Assembly (NCBI GenBank): GCA_023634235.1
Contig: JAMKCF010000001.1
Location: 31,563,920 to 31,627,919, forward strand
Reading direction: 5' to 3'
DNA from: Pisaster brevispinus
Lineage: Eukaryota; Echinodermata; Asteroidea; Forcipulatida; Asteriidae
DNA: 64,000 bases
The position numbers and the translations under genes were made by a program. Each line of letters begins with the position of its first letter. Position 1 is the stretch's first letter. This document shows positions 55,443 to 64,000 of this stretch, piece by piece. The notes under the pieces were generated by a model. That model did not search any database, was not told the DNA's origin, and saw only the letters and a list, made by a program, of their open reading frames with translations.

Positions 55443-55757
55443 CCCTGATTTGATGCCATCAAGGCTAGCCCTGCTTTGATGCCATCAAGGCTAGCCCTGA
55501 TTTGATGCCATCAATGCTAGCCCTGATTTGATGCCATCAAGGCTAGCCCTGCTTTGATGCCATCAAGGCTAGCCCTGATTTGATGCCATCAAGGCTAGCC
55601 CTGATTTGATGCCATCAAGGCTAGCCCTGATTTGATGCCATCAAGGCTAGCCCTGATTTGATGCCATCAAGGCTAGCCCTGATTTGATGCCATCAAGGCT
55701 AGCCCTGATTTGATGCCATCAAGGCTAGCCCTGATTTGATGCCCTCAAGGCTAGCCC
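55443..55757. repeat. Minisatellite, 26-bp unit, about 12 copies
   Basis: The unit joins CCCTGATTTGATGCCATCAA and GGCTAG and is nearly invariant (two copies have GCTTTG, one CAATGC, the last CCCTC). Each junction makes the palindrome GCTAGC-C. It directly adjoins the SINE head at 55320-55440. Confidence 0.96.
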
Positions 55758-57010
55758 AACGATTTTGCATATGTATATATTTATCGATGCTGTTTTGTTA
55801 TGAGTAATAGATGTTTTTTTATAAAAAGACCGAGGTCCCAACTCTAAAAGTTAGTGAGAAAGAAAACTTGGCCTTTTCATACCCATCGAAATGAGCCGTC
55901 GTCCATCTGTCCATGCTCAGTTTTGTCCAAACTTTATGTTTTACATCTTGAGTTGTTGTTTTGCAAACATTTCCTTCACACACCATGCTGCATTTCTTTT
56001 TTAAGACTAAGTAAAAGATGAGAAATTAATGTTGTTTTGATTTTTTTTTTTTTTTTACCTGATCTGTGGTAAGAACTCTATAATCGGTGCTGTGGGGAAA
56101 ATAATCCGCAGCCTACTTGGATGGGATTCGAACCCATGAGCCTCCATTCTAAAGCAGAATGGCAAGCTGTGTCGGAAAGCACGGAGTATCCAACAGCGTA
56201 AGGGTGCATAATAGTAAGTTTTTTGCGAGTTATATTATTTGATTAAAGTCTGGTACATTGACTTGTTCATAGTCACAAGATACTGTTAAAATACGAACTC
56301 CTCCGACTACATCAAGTATCAGTGACTGCGTAGTTATGTAATAGACTTCTAACACCCATACACAATTCTAAATGAATGTGTATGGCACAATAGTTCCAGG
56401 GTTTGCTAATCTGTAGGGTGCTGATGAAAAAGTTTACCCCCAACCACTTGACATATAAACTATAGTCTGAGGAATTCAAATTTAAGCGGTAACTTGTGAC
56501 TAAGCAAGACATTGTACCAGTCGCTATTCAAATCTTACTCGCAAATGGCTTATTCGGAGTAATCAATCTTACAATATTTTGATTTATAAACTATTGATTA
56601 ATTTGTCGTTTTTATGCTGTATACTGAAGAACAACGTACCATAAATAAGCAGGTTTTTTTTAAATCAATGCTCACCCAAGTCAGGAGATATCAGTGGCCT
56701 TCCAGAGCATTCAAGTTGCAGTTGAAAGAACATTTTCAGCAAAACTTTAAATTATTGTTAATTGAAATCATAATTTGAGATAAAATGAGATTTAAAAGAA
56801 ATGCACACGGAATGATTCGCTATATTTAATAAAGTCCCCAAAATTACATCTTTGCCCCCGCTTCCCTCCCCCTCCAAATAAAAATGTCTAGTCGGGTCAC
56901 TGTATGCACCCAATAATGTTGCACATGGAATGATACAGGGTACTCTTTTTAGGTTTCATTGACATCTCCCCAATTCCCACCGAAATTGCCTCTTGCTTTG
57001 TTTGTTTACT
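55758..57010. other. Intergenic DNA with a tRNA-like relic
   Basis: No gene was seen. On the minus strand, 56098-56165 has ATGGGTTCGAATCCCATCC as a B-box-like segment, but the remaining tRNA shape is poor. AT-rich unique sequence otherwise. Confidence 0.4.
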
Positions 57011-57020
57011 TTGTGTACAG

Positions 57021-57224
57021 GAACCCAATTTCATAGAGCTACTCTAAGCAACAAATACTCCCCAATACAAATTTTTGCTGAGCAATATTTGGCAGGAAAA
57101 CACTCACAGTTGTTAAGCATGACATGGTATTTTGGCTGGTAAACCTTTTCTGGTATTGGTTAGCACAATTGGTTTTTGTTGCTTAGGTACCCTTGGTGCT
57201 TTGCAGCTCAATGAAATTGGACTC
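57021..57224. mobile_element. MITE family 3 copy
   Basis: GAACCCAATTTCATAGAGCT to GCAGCTCAATGAAATTGGAC with GACATGGTATTTTGGCTGG inside. The ends are slightly decayed. Confidence 0.75.
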
Positions 57225-58197
57225 TGATTATTGTTTATGTACAGAATGTTATGAGCATTTTTCTTTGTTGTGCCATTTTGCCCGTTTTCCTGCCTTTTTT
57301 GTCATATTCAGTATGTTGAAACAACTTCCTACCACTAATTGTTTATTGTACATGTAGGCCTATTTAAAAGACAGCAGTGTACTCAAATACAACCAGACTC
57401 ACACTTCAACTTAAATAGTTTACCATAGATGTTTATTCACTTCATAATCTTGTCAAACCGCAAATTAAGTACAGTGTAGTTAGTAAATGACATCAGCTGC
57501 ATCTGATAAATGACACTTTGTGTTGAACTTTGAACTGACACTTTAGAAACCAAGTAAATATCAATGTCTTGTTTTTTCGTTAAAATAAAATGTAAAAAAA
57601 GTATAAATAAATCTTATTTGTATTAAACTCAAAGACAAGATTGTCACAATGACAACATTGCCTTTCCGCCGAAGTAATGTTTATAAAGTACTTGTAAATA
57701 CCTGCACTTTTGAATTTATATGAAATTAAATGTCATTAATAAAAGAGAGTTATTGAATGATAAGATAATTGCTCTGGGATTTTGCTGCAATTTTTTTGAA
57801 ATGAGTAACATGTAAGTTGGGTTGTATTAGGCATTCTGCGGTTAGCCCCAGCAGCGTGCCAAAATCCCGAAAATTTCACTTTGATTTTTTGTTTATAAAT
57901 ACCGGTGAGTAAAACATTAAATCGAGCGTTAACTAGATAAAACACATTCATTGAGGGATAAAGTCTGGCTCCGTGGTATTAGTTAACATGTTCAGAGCAT
58001 TACACAGTCTGGACACAGACACAATGCGCATTGTACAGCATACACTCTGTAGTCAAGCCTGCTATGTCGCTCCAATACTTGGTGCTTTTGTAGAGTCTGG
58101 TGCCGCAGTTTCTACAAAGCTTTTTCATGAGTGTGGGAAACACAAGCAGTGAGATAAAAAAAATCTAATTAAAGAATGACAACCACAAGAAACTGAG

Positions 58198-58448
58198 GTC
58201 AAGATCTGACAAAAACTGTGGATAGAGGCAAGTGGAACCGGTTGGGCAAACAACAAGCTGATGAAATTCCTCTTGCTGAAGTTGTTCGGAAACTTGACTG
58301 TCCTGTTTGTGGTATGGCGTACATGTACTTGTTTGCTTTGCAAGAAGGACATTTCGGCCGGCAGCCAGGGATGGATCTGACCGACCACGGCCGAGTCTCC
58401 AAGCGTCGGGTTTTTATAATCAAGTTACGGAAAACTGTCGTCTCCCAG
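58198..58448 (+). CDS. Candidate internal or first exon, unassigned
   Basis: A higher-GC open stretch ends at a strong donor CCCAG|GTGAGT. The frame reads GQDLTKTVDRGKWNRLGKQQ, then LDCPVCGMAYMYLFALQEGH and SKRRVFIIKLRKTVVSQ. An AG follows the upstream stop, so it may be an internal exon; alternatively translation could begin at the ATG of MAYMYLFALQ. CPVCG is suggestive of a metal-binding turn, but I do not recognise a family, and no partner exon was found before 64000. It may be a non-coding or 5' UTR exon, or chance. Confidence 0.3.
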
Positions 58449-58761
58449 GTGAGTTTTTTTTTCAAAGACTTCTACCTTCTTATTTTTTCTCTCTTAAATT
58501 TAATTTATTAATACTATTTAATTATTTATTTATTTATCTATGACAAATGGTGGGTGGAGTTGGATTCAGTTGGTTAAATATGAGCGTTTTTTGTTGTTTC
58601 CATCATTGGATTTAAATTTGTTTCAAACAGTTTGATTTATTTTGATGCAAGAAGAAATCCCATTCTCAAAATGAATTAACAACTTTTGACAAATTTTTGT
58701 GAGTATATATTTTTTGGAAAATGTATACTTTACATTTACTAGTTTTGACAATGTTTTCAGC

Positions 58762-58779
58762 GGGGGGGGGGGGGGGGGG
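58762..58779. repeat. G18 homopolymer
   Basis: Eighteen consecutive G residues. Likely polymorphic and able to form a quadruplex. Length may be affected by sequencing error. Confidence 0.85.
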
Positions 58780-58959
58780 TTAAATTACACATAAACGTAG
58801 ACCACTACCAGTTTTGGAACAAGCGAAACTTCGGAAGTGCAGCATGAACGCATGCGTGTGACTCAATGACTTAAAAACTCTGACGGTGAAAAAATAGAGC
58901 CAAATAGTCGAAACGTTGAGACCAATTAAGATCCACTATACATGATATAAGCGCGCCGT

Positions 58960-59400
58960 ATCGTAGCTCTCGTCACTAACCCCTGGTGGGGATGTACTCA
59001 GCCTCGCTACCATGGGCAGCGCGTCGTATCGATACCTCTCGTCACTAACCGGGATGTACTGAGAAACAACGCTGATTGGCTGACTACTTTGCGTGCACGC
59101 TTGTTAAAAACTTTCGAGCGCATGTATGGCGCTTGTATGACGCTTAGTACGCGCGTGTGAAAATGCAAGTATTTTGACGCGATTCCATTTCAAATGAATC
59201 ATGTTTTTACACAGTCACCCTTAACTGCATACAATTAGACATATCACAAATCAAAGAAGAATGACAGAGGACCAGTTGCTTTTTGACTTGATGCCTCTTT
59301 TACGGGTTACCATACTTGAGCGCGCGCGTAGAACGGATCGACCACAGGCCTTATTATGTGCCAGATTCTAGCACATTTTAATGAACCAATTTCAGGGGTT
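58960..59400. repeat. Second copy of the repeat inside the 53557-54512 element
   Basis: CAGCCTCGCTACCATGGGCA, TCGATACCTCTCGTCACTAA, GACATATCACAAATCAAAG and TTCTAGCACATTTTAATGAA correspond to 53597-53955. The beginning contains a short local duplication (GCGCCGTATCG and GCGTCGTATCG about 60 bp apart). Confidence 0.82.
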
Positions 59401-59401
59401 C

Positions 59402-59455
59402 ATAGAGTTATATAAAGGAATAAATATAAATAAATAAATATAAATAACTCTATGG
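59402..59455. repeat. Short AT-rich hairpin
   Basis: CATAGAGTTATATAAAGG and ATATAAATAACTCTATG form an inverted pair around (AAATA)n, immediately after the repeat at 58960-59400. It may be a tiny insertion. Confidence 0.6.
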
Positions 59456-59499
59456 TTGTGATCAATTTGGCTTGATGTGCGCGTGCGTACTCCACGTTA

Positions 59500-60340
59500 C
59501 TAGGCATTATTCGCTTACACAACTAGCGCTTGCAAAATAAGCGGAGAATGGTGACCGTAAGCGCGGAATTCGGCAGTAAGCAGAGCCATGAAATTGGGCC
59601 CAGTTCTTTTGAGAACTATTATAAGTAGTCTTCCAAATCTACTCCGCGGCAGTACAACAAAGCAAGTTAAAAAAAAAAATAATAATAATCTACACAGCAA
59701 AGTATAGGTATACACATAGTGTTACCGCAAACCGATTTACATTGATACCTCACCATGCAAAGCCTCAAAACGTTTTGACTAGAAAAAAAACATTTTGGAG
59801 TTCGCTAGGCACCAATAGTTTTTCTCGACATAATTACTGTCGTGGGTTTACATTCAAATAATTCAGTCGGGAGGGGGGGGGGTGCTGGGGGCTGTGGAGA
59901 TTTGCAGCTAAAACTCAACGAGCGCTTTATGCATACGTCCGATCATGGAGAGACGTGTTACTTACCAACTTATCACACTACATTTAATTCCATAAAATTA
60001 TGTTAATCGATGTTTACAAATCAAACGATGGTTTTTACGTTTCTTTATAAGAAATAATACAAACAATGTTTTCTGTGCATTTCCCAAAAAAATTGCACAT
60101 CTAAGTGACTTCTTTACATACCCATCTATTATCTAGAATTAGTTAGTTACCCATAGTAATCGATTTGTTTCCCTGTAATTAGTTAGTCTCTTTTGGGGCC
60201 TGGAAACATCCCGACTTTATTCCGACGAGCAAAACGGCTCATACTTACTAGTACTACACCATCCAATATATTATATTTAGAAAAATGCTGTAAAATAAAA
60301 AAACGAGAGACATGTGCAGCCCATGGCCTGTAAAATGTTA
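59500..60340. other. Intergenic DNA with a decayed repeat
   Basis: At 59505-59605 a fragment ends in AGCAGAGCCATGAAATTGGG, related to MITE family 3. A G-rich run lies at 59869-59890. No gene was seen. Confidence 0.4.
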
Positions 60341-60895
60341 GCCTTGTCCAAGGCTCTTTACGCAAGCACCCCGCTTTGAATTCACCAGGTAGCTACAATA
60401 CTGGCACGGTACTGCAGTACTTGATATACAGTATACCGTAGGGTCAAAGCATGGTTTTTCAACTTCGTAAAAAAAAAACGAGGCCGAAACAGAGCCTTGT
60501 TCCCATTGTAAACGGCAGCTTATGTTTTTCTTTATCTTTGCGCAGGGATTCCAGCGCTAATACGTATGCTGGAATCGGATATTGAATATTCACTTTCTGT
60601 ACTGGGCGGATAATCGTCCAATCATAAACTCTCGCATGACGTAATGATATGTGTTTAACCAATGAGCTTACACCTATGGGAAATATTAGCATAAAGCAAC
60701 TCCGCCCACAATCTGACCTTTTTTACAGTGGGAACAAAGGCCCTGTTTCGGCCTCGTTTTTTGGTACGAGGTTGAAAAACCATGCTTCGACCCCACGGTA
60801 TACTGTATATCAAGTACTGCAGTACCGTGCCAGTATTGTTATGCTACCTGGTGAATTCAAAGCGGGGTGCTTGCGTAAAGAGCCTTGGACAAGGC
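60341..60895. mobile_element. Long foldback element, arms about 170 bp
   Basis: The left arm 60341-60511 and the right arm 60723-60895 are inverted near-copies over their whole length. Examples are GCAAGCACCCCGCTTTGAAT versus ATTCAAAGCGGGGTGCTTGC, GTACTGCAGTACTTGATATA versus TATATCAAGTACTGCAGTAC, and CGAGGCCGAAACAG versus CTGTTTCGGCCTCG. The 211-bp loop is unrelated unique sequence. It could be a foldback transposon or a recent inverted duplication. Confidence 0.93.
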
Positions 60896-60969
60896 TAGTA
60901 AAATGTTTGCTTTACAAAAGCGTTTGTGCATTTCTACCTTCTAAAAGAATTACATGTTTTAATTTAAAA

Positions 60970-62430
60970 TGTCACAAGTATTAAAAAAAAAAAAAAAAAA
61001 AAAAACCACCCAAACAAACCACCAAACAAACACCAATAGGCCCTATGGTCTTAAAGCCCAAACTGTTCCACCTAAATGAATCTCCAACTCTCTACGTAAA
61101 GGTAGCAGAAGCCCCAACTCTCCAGCAATGCCCCATATCCAGAGCACCAAGTGGTAGTCGAATAATTGTGCCCAGTATTTTCGATTAGAGGCCAATCATT
61201 GTGACTGTCTTGCATCGATACTTTCATTGAAATGTGCAAAAAAAGCCAGTGCATGCTTAACGAAGCGCGAACATGAACTCAACAATGTGCCGAACAAAAG
61301 TGGTTTTTAGAACAGGTGCGCTGGTAAACATGCGTCCAATAGGGGCCTAATATAACACAACTAGCCTTTTTTTGATATGGTGGATTCCAAAGGAGTGCGT
61401 ACTGTTTGGGTAGGGTATGTACAGACACACTTGCCGACACCTCCTCAAAATGGATTAACAACAGTTGAAACACAAAATGTTATCAATAAAGCATAGCTTG
61501 TGAGTTTTACACTGGACCGCAGGCCAGTGTTTTTTAGCGTCGGGCCAGTAACTATACACGACTGTACAATTCCGGCGGTCTCGTGTTTTTGAATATTAAC
61601 ACCTCCCTGCCTTTTGAATTTAAACTGATCAATACAAATAGCTTTCAATTCCGTTGAGTATTGAAGTATTACCCATTAGAAAAATGAGATAAATATTCTC
61701 TTAATGCTTGTTCCAAGATCAGCTCAACTGTTGTTCTCATTTTGATTCTGGTAACACATTTTCTAAAGATTTTGTGCCACGAGCCCTGCAGTTTTGTGGA
61801 TTTTCTCACCAAATTCGAGCCCTGGACTTTTAAAGTTCTCCAGTAATGACGGAGACAAGAAATCACATATTAAAGGTATACGAAACTTTGGTAATCACTC
61901 TTAAAAATTAATGACAATCCTTACTTGGTTAGAAGTACAGCAGCTTTCGAAAGTATAAAGCATTTTGAGAAACATTTTTTACTTCGGAGTAATGTGGTTA
62001 TGGAAAAAGATAGCAGTTTTTATCCCCCAAAAATATGAATCTGAGTAACGTTACTGTCAGATACGTTTCTCAGATTGTGTATTCCAATTACGGGTTATTC
62101 TTCCTGCGCGTGGACATAACCGCTCCAGTTTTTTTCGGCAATATCTCAAAAACACTACCACCTTTTGAAATGAAATTCGCACAGGATATATATCTATCAT
62201 TTATATAGGATTAAAGCAAAACATTGGTGAATAAGACACATTTTCGTAAACACCCATTTTCTTTCTTGACACACTGATCTAAAAGTACACCAAATTCCTC
62301 AGAAAACCACCACAAATCCATAGATTGGTTTTCTATAGGTATTGCACAGGATTGGTAGAGCTGACAAAGTATAGTCGCACACAGTGTTTATGTTTTGTGT
62401 GATTAACCATACACATGAAATAACAAACCT
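60970..62430. other. Intergenic DNA with repeats, including MITE family 2, copy 4
   Basis: Bases 60982-61004 are a poly(A) run. Bases 61495-61830 hold a reverse copy of the GGGCTCGAA repeat. Bases 61870-62215 are MITE family 2 (TTAAAGGTATACGAAACTTT ... TTATATAGGATTAAAG). GGATTGGTAGAGCTGAC at 62350 also occurs at 43654. No gene was seen. Confidence 0.6.
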
Positions 62431-62431
62431 G

Positions 62432-63056
62432 CACTGCAGAGGGGTGTTAACATTGACACCATAATGAGTGTTGTCACATATTATAGATACCGAAGAAAGA
62501 ACAAAAATTAACATCATAGGGTGTTAAAATAACACCAGAGTACAATTGTTTTGGTAGAAGTAAGGGTTATTTTTGACACCCTATGGTGATATTTTGATTC
62601 TCTGGTGTTTGTGGTTAACACTCCAGTAGTTGCAGCTTGTGAAAGTTTGGGCTTAATCCGTTGTGTGAGTCAGGAGAAAATACATGTAGTGCAAAATCAT
62701 GCACAATTTCCAGCATGTAAACACGTTGTCCTCACTTTTGGTTGAAACAGATATCGATTTTTAGTGTTCAGATAATAGTTTTTCCCGAATGTGACTTCAT
62801 TTCAGAGGGAAATATTTTACAGAAAAATGGTTCTAGGACATTGCAAAAACTGACAACATCTGTGTTGTCATAAATGGATAACCAAGACAGACTCAAAATT
62901 AACACAGGGTGTTAAAAACAGTTCCAGTGTTATCGTGTTGGCAGACGCTATTGTTATTTTAACACCCGACGTTGTATTAATTTGTATTCTTCTTTTGGTA
63001 TCTTATACATGTGACAATATCCATGGTGTCAATTTTAACACCCCATTTTTACAGTG
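62432..63056. mobile_element. Non-autonomous element with CACTG ends
   Basis: The left CACTGCAGAGGGGTGTTAAC and the right (in complement) CACTGTAAAAATGGGGTGTT start long imperfect inverted repeats of about 80 bp that include ATTGACACCAT and TATAGATACCGAAGA. TTAACAC words recur inside. CACTG/CACTA termini are typical of the CMC (En/Spm) superfamily, but no target duplication was clear. Confidence 0.75.
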
Positions 63057-63238
63057 ACGAACTTCATAACCAGTAAGCTTTTGGACTAAAATTAAACAGT
63101 GACATTTTCCCCTTGTCAGTCATGTATAAAACCCTTTGGCTGACTCAAATATAGAACATTACATGTTCTTTATTTCAGTGTTTTTGGTCTGTAATTTGAG
63201 AAAAAAACACACAGAAAACTATCTGACTAAACTTTTGA

Positions 63239-64000
63239 CTATAAACATACAGCTTTAGAATGGTGTAAATCGTGCCACATGTTGTGTAATTCCTCAAATT
63301 CGACAGCATGAGTTGAAATGACTTCATTTCGAAACTTGCAAAACTCATAATCAACGTGTGTGTAATAATACCCATGATGTCCTACGGGCATCACACCGAG
63401 TGCCTGTAAACACACCCCAACAAAGGCGTCCTCGAAATAAATAAACTTGACACGCGGGGCCGTCTTGTATATTCTTCCCGCCAAATCGGCAGACATAATG
63501 TAACCCGATCCTGAAAGATAAGGAGGGTAGTACAAGTATGGGTACATGCATCTGGGCACGTAAAATTTCAAGAAGACGATCCGAACAACTAAACTTTTTG
63601 AATGTAGATGACCCATGGCAAAGGCGGTGGTCGGGGTCGCGGGAGAAGACAGATTCTTGATTATGTTGGCGTAACTGATGTACATGTCATCGTCCGTTTT
63701 CATGAAGTACGAGGCATGAGGGCAGTACGTGTGAATCCATTTCATTCCCATAATTATCTTGATGGTGAGGTTGTGATAAGAGTCTAAGAAGTCCGCCTGG
63801 ACGATGTCGTGGTGTGCATCGCTCTCTCTCTCGAGTCGACCCCGAGTTGCGAGAGAAAACCTCTCGCTCCCCAAGTCGTCCTTGCCAAGCAGGAAGACCG
63901 TCGCGATATTCTTCCCCATTATCTGATTGGGGCTTCCCCATGTTTCGCGTATCGCTTGACGCCTCCCAAAGTTACCGACCGAAGACGCGACCAACACCAG
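63239..64000 (-). CDS. B3GALT: Beta-1,3-galactosyltransferase-like enzyme (GT31), 5' end outside window
   Basis: An open frame of 253 codons plus a stop runs in from the right edge, with the first visible residues LVLVASSVGN. GT31 hallmarks appear in order: RRQAIRETWG (about residue 13), FLLGK, DFLDSYHNLTIKIIMGMKW, the metal and donor-sugar motif MKTDDDMYI, YPPYLSGSGYIMSADLA and EDAFVGVCLQALGV. Family members are Golgi type II membrane proteins that add galactose (or a related sugar) in beta-1,3 linkage using UDP-sugar. The cytoplasmic tail, membrane anchor and stem lie beyond 64000. The domain is intronless here, as is usual for many B3GALT genes. The C-terminal tail ends HHSKAVCL. The exact acceptor cannot be told, and B3GNT-type activity is possible. 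Confidence 0.92.
   Translation of the reverse strand: MVLVASSVGNFGRRQAIRETWGSPNQIMGKNIATVFLLGKDDLGSERFSLATRGRLERESDAHHDIVQADFLDSYHNLTIKIIMGMKWIHTYCPHASYFMKTDDDMYISYANIIKNLSSPATPTTAFAMGHLHSKSLVVRIVFLKFYVPRCMYPYLYYPPYLSGSGYIMSADLAGRIYKTAPRVKFIYFEDAFVGVCLQALGVMPVGHHGYYYTHVDYEFCKFRNEVISTHAVEFEELHNMWHDLHHSKAVCL

Overview
The window looks like nuclear DNA of a marine invertebrate deuterostome, most likely an echinoderm. That is inferred from widely spaced, conserved animal exons with GT/AG junctions, an intron load dominated by tRNA-derived SINEs, short inverted-repeat DNA elements (MITEs) and LINE tails, and frequent ACATGTA-type words. No bacterial operon, CRISPR array or rRNA gene was seen. The species cannot be named from sequence alone.

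Three protein-coding loci can be supported. (1) Bases 22435-53496 (+) hold nine exons of a collagen prolyl 3-hydroxylase (leprecan family): CxxxC/TPR-type exons, a very long acidic linker exon, and a complete Fe(II)/2-oxoglutarate dioxygenase domain ending in an ER-retention-like RTEL. The junction phases agree all the way through, giving 808 codons. The signal-peptide exon(s) were not found and probably lie upstream. (2) Bases 16820-17368 (-) are an intronless, probably secreted C-type lectin. If the first hydroxylase exon lies beyond the left edge, this gene sits antisense inside its first intron. (3) Bases 63239-64000 (-) are the C-terminal part of a GT31 beta-1,3-galactosyltransferase-like enzyme cut by the right edge. 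A possible extra exon at 58198-58448 (+) is unassigned.

Layout: 171-2120 is a satellite with 102/136-bp periods. 2121-16080 is intergenic, with SINE copies, LINE relics, a broken transposon ORF and a SINE split by a MITE. 16820-17368 is the lectin. 17369-22434 holds MITEs and a SINE nested in a MITE. 22435-53496 is the hydroxylase gene, whose introns carry many MITEs, SINEs and minisatellites (45, 16 and about 24 bp periods). Degenerate partial copies of two of its own exons lie 180-380 bp upstream of the intact exons. 53557-54512 is an inverted-repeat element starting 60 bp after the hydroxylase stop. 54900-63056 holds repeats, a 26-bp minisatellite, a long foldback element and a CACTG-ended element. 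63239-64000 is the galactosyltransferase.

The hydroxylase and the galactosyltransferase would both act on proteins in the secretory pathway (ER and Golgi) and the lectin would be exported, but nothing suggests the three are co-regulated. No convincing undescribed multi-gene system was found. The most unusual signals are the relic exon duplications in the hydroxylase gene, its acidic linker exon, the foldback elements and a hammerhead-like core in one of them.
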